Shown here in pieces: positions 1-8,577 of a DNA stretch of 64,000 nt. Below the pieces are notes generated by a model that made no database searches, was not told where the DNA came from, and saw only the letters and a program-made list of their open reading frames with translations. A program made the translations under genes and the position numbers. Each line of letters begins with the position of its first letter. Position 1 is the stretch's first letter. This DNA is from Rhodococcus sp. KBS0724 (GTDB taxonomy: Bacteria > Actinomycetota > Actinomycetes > Mycobacteriales > Mycobacteriaceae). The stretch covers positions 6,090,501 to 6,154,500 of the forward strand of contig NZ_VCBX02000001.1 of the NCBI RefSeq assembly GCF_005938745.2, in the 5' to 3' direction.

Positions 1-1248
1 TCAGTCCCCCGATTCCATCTCACCTGGGGAACTGGCCCCGGAGTCCTCGATGTCTTCCTGACCAAGGTCATTGCCGCCCAGAAACGCGGACTGGTCACGT
101 TCAAGCACCGCCATCAGGTAGACCAACTGGTCGTCACCGACGGTGCTGTCACCGGCGTTCGGGGTACCGTTCTCGAACCTTCGAACACCCTTCGTGGAGT
201 AGAGAGTTCCCGTACCCCGGTCGGCGAATTCGAATTCGCCGCGCAGGCAGTTGTTGTCACCTCCGGCGGCATCGGCGGCAATTACGAACTGGTGAAGAAG
301 AATTGGCCCGAGCGCCTCGGCAAGGCTCCCGATCACATGCTCACCGGCGTACCTGCCCACGTCGACGGCCGCATGCTCGAGATCACCGAGTCGGCCGGCG
401 GCAACATCGTCAACCGCGACCGTATGTGGCACTACACAGAAGGAATCCAGAACTGGAACCCCATCTGGCCGAACCACGGAATCCGCATCATCCCCGGCCC
501 GTCGTCGATGTGGTTCGATGCCACCGGAAAACGTCTACCGGTGCCCAACTTTCCCGGTTTCGACACGATGGGAACCTTCAAGTACATCCTCGACAGCGGT
601 CACGAGTACACGTGGTTCATTCTCGATCAGAAAATCATCGAGAAGGAATTTGCGCTCTCCGGTTCGGAACAGAATCCGGACTTCACCAATCGTGATTTCA
701 AGCTCCTCCTCGAACGCATCAAGAAGGGTGCACCCGGCCCCGTCGAAGCCTTCAAACAGAAGGGCGCGGACTTCGTGGTGCGCAACAACCTTCGCGATCT
801 GGTCGACGGCATGAATGCCCTGACGGATACACCGCTACTCGATTTCGAGGACATCGAGCGCGAAATGATCGCCCGCGACCGCGAGGTGGACAACAAGTAC
901 AGCAAGGATTTCCAGGTCACCGCTATCCACGGTGCCCGTAATCTGCTGGCCGACAAAATCGTGCGCGTTGTTGCGCCGCACAAGATTCTGGACCCGAAGA
1001 ACGGCCCCCTGATCGCAGTCCGGTTGCACCTGCTCACTCGAAAGACCCTCGGCGGCTTGGAAACCAATCTGGATTCGCAGGTCATCAAGGCCGACGGCAG
1101 CGTCTTCGACGGGCTTTACGCAGCGGGCGAGGTTGCCGGCTTCGGCGGCGGCGGTGTCCACGGGTACAGCGCTCTGGAGGGAACCTTCCTCGGCGGTTGC
1201 ATCTTCTCGGGCCGCGCGGCGGGCCGCGCGCTGGCGCGAGACCTGTAG
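1..1248 (+). CDS. FAD-binding dehydrogenase, KstD/fumarate-reductase-like (5' end missing)
   Basis: The reading frame is open from the first base of the window, so the N-terminus with the dinucleotide-binding GxGxxG lies upstream; 415 codons remain. The C-terminal part has the usual flavoprotein ending, with a LYAAGEVAGFGGGGVHGY stretch followed by a Gly/Ala-rich FAD-contacting segment (ALEGTFLGGCIFSGRAAG). This is typical of the FAD-dependent 3-ketosteroid-dehydrogenase/fumarate-reductase superfamily, most like the actinobacterial branch annotated as FAD-binding dehydrogenase (Rv0785 type). Such enzymes desaturate ring or acyl substrates; the substrate here cannot be told. It converges on the metal-transporter gene and is closed by a strong hairpin. 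An internal ATG at 292 is not the true start, because homologous-looking flavoprotein sequence continues upstream of it. Confidence 0.8.
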   Translation, partial: SVPRFHLTWGTGPGVLDVFLTKVIAAQKRGLVTFKHRHQVDQLVVTDGAVTGVRGTVLEPSNTLRGVESSRTPVGEFEFAAQAVVVTSGGIGGNYELVKKNWPERLGKAPDHMLTGVPAHVDGRMLEITESAGGNIVNRDRMWHYTEGIQNWNPIWPNHGIRIIPGPSSMWFDATGKRLPVPNFPGFDTMGTFKYILDSGHEYTWFILDQKIIEKEFALSGSEQNPDFTNRDFKLLLERIKKGAPGPVEAFKQKGADFVVRNNLRDLVDGMNALTDTPLLDFEDIEREMIARDREVDNKYSKDFQVTAIHGARNLLADKIVRVVAPHKILDPKNGPLIAVRLHLLTRKTLGGLETNLDSQVIKADGSVFDGLYAAGEVAGFGGGGVHGYSALEGTFLGGCIFSGRAAGRALARDL

Positions 1249-1259
1249 CGAACCTATTA

Positions 1260-1295
1260 CACCGGCTCCGAGATCGTACGGTCTCGGAGCCGGTG
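1260..1295. terminator. Bidirectional hairpin terminator between convergent genes
   Basis: A perfect 14-bp inverted repeat (arms 1260-1273 and 1282-1295, 8-nt loop) lies between the stop codons of the flavin dehydrogenase (1248) and the convergent transporter (1298). There is no clear T-tract, as is common in high-GC actinobacteria. Confidence 0.75.
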
Positions 1296-1297
1296 CT

Positions 1298-2371
1298 CTA
1301 CAGCGATGTCCCGAACAGCATTCCGAGTAGATACGTTGCCGCCGCAGCGCCGTAACCGATCGCGAGTTGGCGTAGAGCCCGCTTGAAAGGCGGACCGCCG
1401 GAGAGCAGTCCCACGACAATGCCGGTGCTCAGCAGGGCAATACCCACCAGAACCGAAGCCACGATCAGCGCCGTCACACCTTCCAGCCCGAACAGGTAAG
1501 GCAACACGGGAATGATTGCGCCGGAGGCAAAGAAACAGAAACTGGCGGCCGCAGCACCCAATCCGGTGCCGACAGACTCGTGGGTGTCTTCGACTTCCGT
1601 CGTACCGAAGTTGTTGTGCTTCAGTACGTCCGCCGCTCTCACTTCGGCTTCTTCTGCCGTCATGCCGCGGGCCCGGTACACCAGAGCCAACTCGTTGGCG
1701 TCGACGTCGAGCAATCCGACGGCGTCGCGCGCGTCGGCCCCCGGAGTGGATGCCTCCAACAATTCACGTTGCGAGCGGACCGAAACGTATTCACCGGCGC
1801 CCATCGACAGTGCGCCAGCAAGTAATCCGGCCATACCGGTAAGCAACACGATCTGATTCGAGACGCCGCTGCCACTGATACCGAGAACCAGGGCCAAGTT
1901 ACTCACCAGACCGTCGTTTGCGCCGAACACAGCCGCACGGAAGGTCCCCGACAGCCGATTGCGCCCTCGAGTCGCCAGCGCGCGCACCACTTCCTCGTGA
2001 ATCTTTTCGTCGGCACCCATCGAGGCAGTTGCATCGGCGTCGTTCGGGTAAGGCGATCTGGTCTCCGCGCGTTGAGCAAGCGCAAGAACGAAGACCGAAC
2101 CGAATCGGCGGGCGAGGAACCCGAGGATACGAGTGCGTATGTCGCCGGGCATCGGCTTACCGACATGTTCGCCGAGGAGGGCGCGCCAGTGCGCTTCATG
2201 CCGACCCTCCGCTTCGGCGAGTGCAAGGAGGATCTCGCGTTCCTCTCCGGTCCGCCGACCCGCGAGGTCGCGATACACGGCGGCTTCGGCCCTTTCGTCG
2301 GCAAGATAGCGTCGCCAACGCTTGATGTCTCGAGGGTCAGGATCAGGCCTCGCGTCCGGAACTGTCGGCAT
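1298..2371 (-). CDS. VIT1/CCC1 family Fe/Mn transporter with N-terminal ferritin-like domain
   Basis: 357 residues. Residues about 10-95 form a helical, Glu/His-rich segment (DERAEAAVYRDLA, then EAEGRHEAHW) resembling the rubrerythrin/ferritin-like domain found fused to some VIT proteins. From about residue 140 the VIT/DUF125 membrane domain follows, with the signatures FGANDGLVSNLALVLG and SMGAGEYVSVRSQRE and further hydrophobic helices to the C-terminus. The family moves Fe(II) or Mn(II) across membranes, usually out of the cytosol. The ferritin-like part probably binds or oxidises iron next to the pore (inference). It stands alone, transcribed away from the DUF4232 lipoprotein. Confidence 0.85.
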   Translation of the reverse strand: MPTVPDARPDPDPRDIKRWRRYLADERAEAAVYRDLAGRRTGEEREILLALAEAEGRHEAHWRALLGEHVGKPMPGDIRTRILGFLARRFGSVFVLALAQRAETRSPYPNDADATASMGADEKIHEEVVRALATRGRNRLSGTFRAAVFGANDGLVSNLALVLGISGSGVSNQIVLLTGMAGLLAGALSMGAGEYVSVRSQRELLEASTPGADARDAVGLLDVDANELALVYRARGMTAEEAEVRAADVLKHNNFGTTEVEDTHESVGTGLGAAAASFCFFASGAIIPVLPYLFGLEGVTALIVASVLVGIALLSTGIVVGLLSGGPPFKRALRQLAIGYGAAAATYLLGMLFGTSL

Positions 2372-2487
2372 CGAATCTCCTCACGTTCGTCGGGTGAAGT
2401 AGCGCACTCACTTGCCGCATTCCCGCACATCCCAGCCCAGATTCGGATATACCGGACACACATGTCGGCTGGCCGGAGGAACGAACC

Positions 2488-3123
2488 ATGAATCCCACAG
2501 TAATACGTCGGATCGTCGTCCTCGCGGCACCGCTGATGGCAATTGCCCTCGTCAGCGGTTGCGGATCCGACAGTTCGGACACGGCCACGAGCACTACCGT
2601 TTCCACCACTACCTCAGCGCAGCCCACGTCCGCAGCGCCCGGCCCGAGTCCGGCAACAACAACACACGCAACCCATTCGGCTGCATCAAGCACGCAGGTC
2701 AGTCCCGAGAACTGCACGGTCGCAGAACTGAGCGTGACCCTTGGACAGGCAAGCGGCGCCGCCGGTTCCACCGAACTACCGGTGGTCTTCACCAACACCA
2801 GCACACGAACCTGCACCCTCGACGGGTTCCCCGGCGTTTCCTACGTAACCGGCGCGGACGGCAATGAAGTGGGCGCAGCGGCAACGCGCACGGGATCCGG
2901 ATCTGCGGTCTCCCTCGCACCGGGTTCCACCGGAACCGCCTTGGTTCGCGCCACCAACGTCGAGAACTATCCGGCCGACCAGTGCGGTGTCACCGACGTC
3001 GCGGGACTACGGGTGTATCCGCCCAACTCCTACGATGCGGTGTTCCTCCCCTACCCCACCAAAGGTTGCTCGATGACCGGCGCGAATATCAATCAGCTGG
3101 CCGTCGCACCGGTCACCAGCTGA
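2488..3123 (+). CDS. DUF4232 domain lipoprotein
   Basis: 211 residues. The N-terminus is a lipoprotein signal peptide with a lipobox LVSGC, so it should be anchored outside the membrane. A Ser/Thr/Ala-rich linker (about residues 30-75) follows, then a domain of about 130 residues with two spaced cysteine pairs (NCTVAEL, RTCTLDGFPG, DQCGV, KGCSM), the pattern of actinobacterial DUF4232 proteins. Function unknown. ATG at 2488 has a GGAGG-containing ribosome site just upstream. It converges with the ABC permease gene; only three bases separate the stop codons. Confidence 0.8.
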   Translation: MNPTVIRRIVVLAAPLMAIALVSGCGSDSSDTATSTTVSTTTSAQPTSAAPGPSPATTTHATHSAASSTQVSPENCTVAELSVTLGQASGAAGSTELPVVFTNTSTRTCTLDGFPGVSYVTGADGNEVGAAATRTGSGSAVSLAPGSTGTALVRATNVENYPADQCGVTDVAGLRVYPPNSYDAVFLPYPTKGCSMTGANINQLAVAPVTS

Positions 3124-3126
3124 TGG

Positions 3127-4200
3127 TTACGGCTTGAGGCGTCGCAGTCCCCAGAGCGCCGGGATCATGAAGATTCCTGAAAGAACCAGTGCCAGAGCTG
3201 CTTCCGTCAACTGGAAACGCCGGAACTGATCGGCCGAATGGTAGCGGATCTCACGGTGGTCGACGCCCTGTCCTTGCAGGCAGACCTCCATCTCCCGGTC
3301 CCGCTGCGCCTCTAGTTCATCTATCCGGAGCGAGTACTCGGCACCTGTCTCCTCGGGAAGCTGGTCGTACGGGTTCTCGTCGCCCGATCCACCCCACGTG
3401 CACTCGTCGTAGCGAACGTCCACGAAATTGCCGCGAATATCGACGTATCCCTCGTCGATGTCCCAACTCACTCCGGGAAAAGAACCACCCTCCGTAGCCG
3501 TGTAGGTAACTGACCCATTGATGGGAGTTACGTCGACACTCAACGGCGCATAGTGGGGCCTGGCGACAAATTGAAACAGCGCCAGAACGGTGACTGCGCC
3601 GGCAATCGTCAGCGCCATTGCACCGATCGAACTCCGCACCAGCAAGGCAAGAGCCGCCCCGAGCACCAACGCCATGAATGTGTAAGCACCCAAGGCCAAT
3701 CCACTGGACTGGAAGATCGGATAGGACAGGTTCGAGTAGTAGGGGGACATCGAACGGCCGACCACCATTGCGTAATTACGACCTTCGCCTGGTATTCGGG
3801 TCCACTCGAGCACAAAGCCGAGCAACGTCGCAGCAGCAGTCACCGGTACAAAAACCACCAGGACTCTGCTCCAGAACCAGCGCACCCGGCTTACGGATTG
3901 GGTTAACCCCAGAACATGCGTGCGTTGCTCGATGTCGCGAGAAAAGACCGTCACGCCAACCAGCGCCCCTAGAAGCACCGGCAGCATCGTCGCGATAATT
4001 GTCACTGCAGTGAGCGTCGTTGCGGCCAGACAGACGGCACCGACGTCAGCACCGAAACATCCCATTGACCCGAAAGCGTCAGCATAAGGATCGCGTTTGA
4101 CCACAATCCCACTGACTAGTGCTGCAAGAGACAGCGCTGCAATGATTCCCAAGGAGACTACAAGCGACGTCCGATGATGACGCCAGGTTACCCAGATCAT
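3127..4200 (-). CDS. ABC exporter permease
   Basis: 357 residues with about six hydrophobic segments: one near the N-terminus, a group at about 70-220, and one just before the C-terminus, plus a long extracytoplasmic stretch between about residues 225 and 320. This is the topology of ABC-2-like permeases such as those paired with YtrA-type regulators. It is the last gene of a three-gene operon (regulator, ATPase, permease); its start overlaps the ATPase stop by four bases. Substrate unknown. In related GntR/YtrA operons these exporters respond to cell-wall-active compounds, but nothing here proves that. Confidence 0.75.
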   Translation of the reverse strand: MIWVTWRHHRTSLVVSLGIIAALSLAALVSGIVVKRDPYADAFGSMGCFGADVGAVCLAATTLTAVTIIATMLPVLLGALVGVTVFSRDIEQRTHVLGLTQSVSRVRWFWSRVLVVFVPVTAAATLLGFVLEWTRIPGEGRNYAMVVGRSMSPYYSNLSYPIFQSSGLALGAYTFMALVLGAALALLVRSSIGAMALTIAGAVTVLALFQFVARPHYAPLSVDVTPINGSVTYTATEGGSFPGVSWDIDEGYVDIRGNFVDVRYDECTWGGSGDENPYDQLPEETGAEYSLRIDELEAQRDREMEVCLQGQGVDHREIRYHSADQFRRFQLTEAALALVLSGIFMIPALWGLRRLKP

Positions 4201-5066
4201 GCCGGCACCTTCGCTTCCGCGCTCAAATGCCCGAGCACCAAATCGTCCAGAGTTGCATCGTCGAGCGTCCAGCCCGGTCGTTCCTTCGGCCGACGCCCCT
4301 CGACGAGGTGTGAATTCCGGCGGAGTCCTTTATCTGTATGGACAACAGTGCCGACACCCACCACGTCCGACGGATCGCCGTCTCCAACCAATACGTAATG
4401 GGCAGAGACCAATTCATCCAACGATCCGGAGAGTCGAGCATTTCCGTTGCCGAGAAGAAGTAACCTGTCCGAGACGTCGGCCAGTTCGGAAATGATGTGC
4501 GAGGACAGCAATACCGTGGTTCCGTATTCGGCGACATCTTCGAGGAGCGATGAAGCCACTGCTCGCCGTGCGATCGGGTCCAGATCTGCCAGCGGTTCGT
4601 CGAGAAGCAAGAGCCTCGGTCTGCGTCCGAGCGCCAAAGCCAGTGCCACCCTGGTTCGTTGACCGGGAGAGAGCGTCTTGGCCTTCGCGTCGAGTGAAAT
4701 GTCGGCACGTTCCACGAGGCCGAGCGCGTACTTCGCATCCCAATTGTCGTTGGTGTAGGCGCCAAACCGAAGTAGTTCCGCAACAGTGAATTTCGGATAC
4801 AGCGGCTTGTGCTGCGCCAGATAGGCCAGGCCCGGACTGATGCCGTCGCGACTCGGAGTGGCGCCAAGCACGGAAATCGCACCATGATCCGGCGTCGTCA
4901 ATCCCACCGCCAGGGACATGAGTGTGGACTTGCCTGCACCGTTGACGCCGACCAGGGCGGTGATGCTCCCGGCCTCGACTTCGAAGGTGCATGCGTCGAG
5001 CACCTTCTTGCGCCCGAAGCGCTTGTCCACGTCTGCCATGGTGAGCACTGATTCTTGCTCGGTCAC
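4197..5066 (-). CDS. ABC transporter ATP-binding protein
   Basis: 289 residues. Walker A (GVNGAGKST, about residue 38), the signature LSPGQRTRVALA, Walker B (LLLLDEPLADLD) and the switch histidine (LSSHIISE) are all present, so it should be an active ATPase. It overlaps the GntR gene upstream and the permease gene downstream by four bases each, which indicates translational coupling and a dedicated exporter complex. Confidence 0.9.
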   Translation of the reverse strand: MTEQESVLTMADVDKRFGRKKVLDACTFEVEAGSITALVGVNGAGKSTLMSLAVGLTTPDHGAISVLGATPSRDGISPGLAYLAQHKPLYPKFTVAELLRFGAYTNDNWDAKYALGLVERADISLDAKAKTLSPGQRTRVALALALGRRPRLLLLDEPLADLDPIARRAVASSLLEDVAEYGTTVLLSSHIISELADVSDRLLLLGNGNARLSGSLDELVSAHYVLVGDGDPSDVVGVGTVVHTDKGLRRNSHLVEGRRPKERPGWTLDDATLDDLVLGHLSAEAKVPA

Positions 5067-5479
5067 GATGTCTCCCCCTCAATCTCGAACAAATCAGATT
5101 CGATGAACTCACGCTCGAGTTCCATGTCGACAAGTGCCTCGATATCGGTGCGCTCGAGACCAGCGGCCACCGCGTCACGCACCCACCGAGAAAGCTCTGC
5201 CCGCAGAGCGGAGTTCTCCACCATGCCCGGCTTCGCGAGCGACTTGATCACGAACGTCCCCAACCCCGGCCGCGGCGCGACAAGACCGTCTCGCTCGAGT
5301 TCCTTGTAGGCCTTCAGAACAGTGTTGGGGTTGATGGCAAGAGCGCCCACAACATCCTTGGCGGTAGGCAGACGGTCACCGACCTGTAGGTCGCCGAGCC
5401 GCAGTGCCTGCTTCACCTGCACGACCAATTGCACGTAGGTGGGTATGCCGGATCGGCGGTCGATACGGAAGTCGATCAT
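5063..5479 (-). CDS. GntR family regulator, YtrA subfamily
   Basis: 138 residues: an N-terminal winged helix (VQVKQALRLGDLQVGDRLPTAKDV, then NPNTVLKAYKELERDGLV) followed by only a short helical tail. This is the small YtrA-type effector domain rather than FadR or HutC. It is the first gene of the exporter operon and most likely represses it. A candidate operator lies immediately upstream of its start at 5491-5506. Confidence 0.88.
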   Translation of the reverse strand: MIDFRIDRRSGIPTYVQLVVQVKQALRLGDLQVGDRLPTAKDVVGALAINPNTVLKAYKELERDGLVAPRPGLGTFVIKSLAKPGMVENSALRAELSRWVRDAVAAGLERTDIEALVDMELEREFIESDLFEIEGETS

Positions 5480-5490
5480 CCGAACCCTTT

Positions 5491-5506
5491 CACTAGTTCA
5501 TTAGTG
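5491..5506 (-). promoter_or_regulatory. Candidate GntR operator
   Basis: Perfect inverted repeat CACTA-6 nt-TAGTG lying 12 bases upstream of the gntR start codon. The position and the spacing of arms fit autoregulation by the YtrA-type repressor. Inferred only from position and symmetry. Confidence 0.5.
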
Positions 5507-5559
5507 GAATAGATGTTTACCGTGCCTTTGCCGCTCGAGTCAAGAGAGACCGCCCCTGT

Positions 5560-5702
5560 AAAGTGCAGATGCCCCGGATTTCCGGGGTGCCACGCTGCTT
5601 GTGAAGTCCGGTGAGAGCCCGGCACTGTCGACGCAACTGTGAAGTCGTCCGCGTACCCGCGGATGAACGAGTCAGGTCACCCAGTCTCGTGGCGACACGA
5701 TG
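5560..5702 (+). ncRNA. Cobalamin (B12) riboswitch
   Basis: The leader upstream of the B12 importer has the main conserved blocks of the cobalamin aptamer in order: GATGCCCCGGATTTCCGGGG hairpin (5568-5587), GAAGTCCGGTGAGAGCCCGGCACTGTC (5602-5628, a GGTGxxAxxCC-type core) and the B12-box-like CGCAACTGTGAA (5631-5642). A GAGTCAGGTCACCCAGTCT stem (5669-5687) follows. All the downstream genes are cobalamin genes. It should shut off btuFCD when adenosyl- or other cobalamin is plentiful. Confidence 0.88.
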
Positions 5703-5781
5703 GTCCTCGGACGAAGGACGCTCGTGCAGCCCAGCCCTCCGGCCGTGCCGCATGTCGACTTTCTCCGCACTGATGGAGGGG
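5703..5781 (+). promoter_or_regulatory. Riboswitch expression platform and btuF ribosome site
   Basis: After the aptamer comes a small hairpin (GTCCT 5703-5707 / AGGAC 5715-5719), then CCCTCC at 5735-5740, which is exactly complementary to the ribosome-binding GGAGGG at 5775-5780. Pairing of the two would hide the ribosome site, so translational control is likely. The ribosome site is 6 bases upstream of GTG 5787 and fixes the btuF start there. Confidence 0.6.
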
Positions 5782-5786
5782 TGGCT

Positions 5787-6749
5787 GTGAGTATTCGGCC
5801 GACACGCACGTTCCGATCGATCTTTGCGGCGCTGGCGGTGAGTACGGCGCTGCTGGCCGGAGCCTGCAGCAGTTCCACCACCTCCGACGCCCCCACCGCA
5901 TCGGCGGTCTCCGACGGCGTATTCCCCGTGACGGTGGAATCCGGTCCCACCGGCTCCAGCACCGACATCACAATCGAGTCGCGACCGACGTCGATCGTCT
6001 CGCTCAGCCCCAGCGCCACCGAGACGCTCTGGGCCGTCGGTGCGGGCGATCAGGTCAAGGCAGTCGACAACCAGTCCGACTACCCGGCCGGTATCCCGGT
6101 CACCGATCTGTCCGGCTTCTCCCCCAACGTCGAAGCCATCCTCGGCTACGCACCCGATCTGGTTATCGCGTCAGACGACATGAACGATCTTGTGTCCGGG
6201 CTTCAGAAGGCAAAGGTACCGACGCTTTTGCTGCCGGCGGCAACGAGCATCGACGACGTCTACGCACAGATCGAGCGCGTCGCGACCGCAACCGGCCACG
6301 AGGACCAAGGCGCCGAGGTGGTCAGTGACATGCGCACCGAAATCGACGCAGCAGTGGCAAGTGTTCCGGCCCGCCAGCAGCCCCTCACCTACTTCCACGA
6401 ACTCGATTCGTCGCTCTACACGGTGACGAGCACAAGTTTCATCGGCCAGATCTACGGCCTGTTCGGCATGAAGAGCATCGCCGACGCGGCCGCTCAGGGC
6501 GATTACCCGCAACTGTCGGCGGAGTTCGTGGTTCAGGCCAACCCTGATCTGATCTTCCTGGCGGACTCGCAGTGCTGCGGTGTCACCGCGGAAGCTGTTG
6601 CGGCGCGGCCCGGTTGGAATGGAATGACGGCAGTGACCGGCAACCAGATCCATGTTCTCGACGAAGACTTGTCCAGTCGATGGGGACCGCGCGTCACCGA
6701 CCAGGTGAAGGCTGTCGCCGCGATTGTGGCGCAGGTTCCGACGGCCTGA
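5787..6749 (+). CDS. btuF: Cobalamin ABC transporter substrate-binding lipoprotein
   Basis: 320 residues from GTG 5787, chosen because GGAGGG precedes it and because a longer frame from 5700 would begin inside the riboswitch. The signal peptide ends in ALLAGAC, a lipobox-like site. The mature part is a helical-backbone periplasmic binding protein: IVSLSPSATETLWAVGAGDQVKAVDNQSDYP, then FSPNVEAILGYAPDLVIAS, and a C-terminal MTAVTGNQIHVLDEDL. The riboswitch and the linked cobU domain indicate cobalamin or a corrinoid precursor as ligand. Confidence 0.88.
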   Translation: MSIRPTRTFRSIFAALAVSTALLAGACSSSTTSDAPTASAVSDGVFPVTVESGPTGSSTDITIESRPTSIVSLSPSATETLWAVGAGDQVKAVDNQSDYPAGIPVTDLSGFSPNVEAILGYAPDLVIASDDMNDLVSGLQKAKVPTLLLPAATSIDDVYAQIERVATATGHEDQGAEVVSDMRTEIDAAVASVPARQQPLTYFHELDSSLYTVTSTSFIGQIYGLFGMKSIADAAAQGDYPQLSAEFVVQANPDLIFLADSQCCGVTAEAVAARPGWNGMTAVTGNQIHVLDEDLSSRWGPRVTDQVKAVAAIVAQVPTA

Positions 6750-6757
6750 GTTCTCTG

Positions 6758-7792
6758 ATGCCCAAAGCCGGTCTCGCGAACCATCGAACCACCGCGCTGG
6801 TCGGTGCCGCACTCATTCTGTGTGCGGCACTGTTGATCGGCATTCTGGTGGGACCGGCGGGCCTTACCCCTGATCGTGTCATTCTCGAACTGCTCGACGG
6901 GATTCCGGGCGTCGACATCGATTCCGGACTGACCGTTCAACAGCAGGCAATCCTCTGGCAGATCCGACTTCCCCGCGTTGTCCTGGGAGCGCTGGTGGGA
7001 GCGATGCTGGCCGTCGCGGGTGCCGCGTATCAAGGGGTGTTCCGAAACCCGTTGGCAGATCCCTACCTTCTGGGCGTTTCCAGTGGTGCCGGGCTGGGTG
7101 CAACATTGGCCATCGTCTCCGGCGGCGCCCTGGGGATGTTCGGAATCCCCATGGCCGCCTTTGTCGGCGGCGTTCTGGCCGTGTTCATCACCTATGCTCT
7201 GGGCCGCAGTATCGGCGGCGCCCAGAACGCGGTCGTCATCATTCTGGCCGGCGTTGCGGTGGCCGCCTTCACCAACGCCGCCCAAACTTTTGTGCAGCAA
7301 CGGTTCGACGATTCACTGCGCGAGGTCTATTCGTGGTTGCTCGGCGGTCTGTCGACGGACGGATGGTCGGAAGTTCTTGTTGTACTGCCGTACGTGATTG
7401 TCGCCTCGGCAGTCATCCTGATTCACCGACGGGTGCTCGACGTCATGGCTGTCGGCGACGTCGAGGCGGCCAGCCTCGGCGTGGATCCCGCCCGATCTCG
7501 GCTCGTCCTGGTCCTTGCGGCAACACTCGGAACTGCAGCGGTGGTCAGCGCCAGCGGTCTCATCGGCTTTGTGGGAATTGTTGTTCCCCATGCCGTTCGA
7601 CTGGTGGCAGGACCTTCACACCGCCTGCTTCTCCCGCTGTCGCTGATGCTGGGTGCTGCATTCCTCGTCCTCACCGACGTTGCCGCCCGATCATTGATGT
7701 CCCCCGCCGAACTTCCGATCGGCGTGGTGACGGCCATGATCGGCGCTCCGTTCTTCCTGCTTGTCCTGCGCCGCAGCCGAGTGTCGTCATGA
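6758..7792 (+). CDS. btuC: Cobalamin ABC transporter permease (FecCD family)
   Basis: 344 residues from ATG 6758, eight bases after the btuF stop. FecCD family: repeated hydrophobic helices, the motif RLPRVVLGALVGAMLAVAGAAYQGVFRNPLADPYLLGVSSGAGLGA in the first half, and GLIGFVGIVVPHAVRLVAGPSHR in the second. Ten transmembrane helices are expected. It forms the B12 channel with btuD. In-frame codons before 6758 run through btuF and lack a ribosome site, so the longer reading is rejected. Confidence 0.9.
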   Translation: MPKAGLANHRTTALVGAALILCAALLIGILVGPAGLTPDRVILELLDGIPGVDIDSGLTVQQQAILWQIRLPRVVLGALVGAMLAVAGAAYQGVFRNPLADPYLLGVSSGAGLGATLAIVSGGALGMFGIPMAAFVGGVLAVFITYALGRSIGGAQNAVVIILAGVAVAAFTNAAQTFVQQRFDDSLREVYSWLLGGLSTDGWSEVLVVLPYVIVASAVILIHRRVLDVMAVGDVEAASLGVDPARSRLVLVLAATLGTAAVVSASGLIGFVGIVVPHAVRLVAGPSHRLLLPLSLMLGAAFLVLTDVAARSLMSPAELPIGVVTAMIGAPFFLLVLRRSRVSS

Positions 7793-8577
7793 CCGAGTTT
7801 GCCGTTCACTGCCACGACCTTCGGGTTGTTCTGGGTGGCAACAACGTTGTCGACGGAATCGGTCTCGACGTTGCAGTAGGTGAATGGGTTGCCGTCGTGG
7901 GGCCGAACGGCGCCGGAAAAACGACGCTGATGCACGCACTCGCCGGATTGATTCCGTCTGCCGGCCAACTCACCGTCTCCGGCCGTAACCCTCGAGATGC
8001 CGGTCGTAAAGCCATGTCTCAAGTTGTCGCGTTGATGCCACAACGGCCCGTGGTTCCGGAGGGTGCAACGGTCACCGAACTCGTTGCGCTCGGTCGAACT
8101 CCGTATCTACGACGCTTCGGCACGGAGACCGCCGCCGATCGGCTGGTGATCAACAACGTCATTCAGCGCCTGGACCTCACGGAGTTTGCCGATCGGCGGG
8201 CAACCGAACTGTCCGGCGGCGAATTGCAGCGAGTGGTTCTGGCCCGCGCGCTCGCGCAGGAGCCGAAGGTCCTGCTCCTCGACGAGCCGACCAGCGCCCT
8301 CGACATCGGACACCAGCAGCAGGTCCTCGACCTGGTGGAGACAATGCGGTTGTCGGACAACATCACCGTGATTGCCGCGATGCACGATCTCACTCTCGCG
8401 GGCCAGTACGGATCGCGCATCGTATTGCTCGATCGAGGTCGCGTGGTGGCAGACGGACCACCGGTCGACGTTCTCCGGTCCGATCTCCTCGGCGAGATCT
8501 ACGGCGCCCGCGTCGAGGTTCTCGATCGACCGAGCGGACCCGTCGTGGTTCCGATCCGCGAGAAGGACGACCGCTGA
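7789..8577 (+). CDS. btuD: Cobalamin ABC transporter ATP-binding protein
   Basis: 262 residues; ATG 7789 overlaps the btuC stop (ATGA). Walker A GPNGAGKTTL (about residue 39), signature LSGGELQRVVLARAL, Walker B VLLLDEPTSALD and the H-loop AAMHDLTLAGQY are intact. It belongs to the FecE/BtuD group and powers the BtuC channel. Confidence 0.92.
   Translation: MTEFAVHCHDLRVVLGGNNVVDGIGLDVAVGEWVAVVGPNGAGKTTLMHALAGLIPSAGQLTVSGRNPRDAGRKAMSQVVALMPQRPVVPEGATVTELVALGRTPYLRRFGTETAADRLVINNVIQRLDLTEFADRRATELSGGELQRVVLARALAQEPKVLLLDEPTSALDIGHQQQVLDLVETMRLSDNITVIAAMHDLTLAGQYGSRIVLLDRGRVVADGPPVDVLRSDLLGEIYGARVEVLDRPSGPVVVPIREKDDR

Noticed and set aside
5700..5786. Upstream ATG start for btuF
   Set aside because: It lies at the end of the cobalamin aptamer; the ribosome site and signal peptide place the start at GTG 5787.
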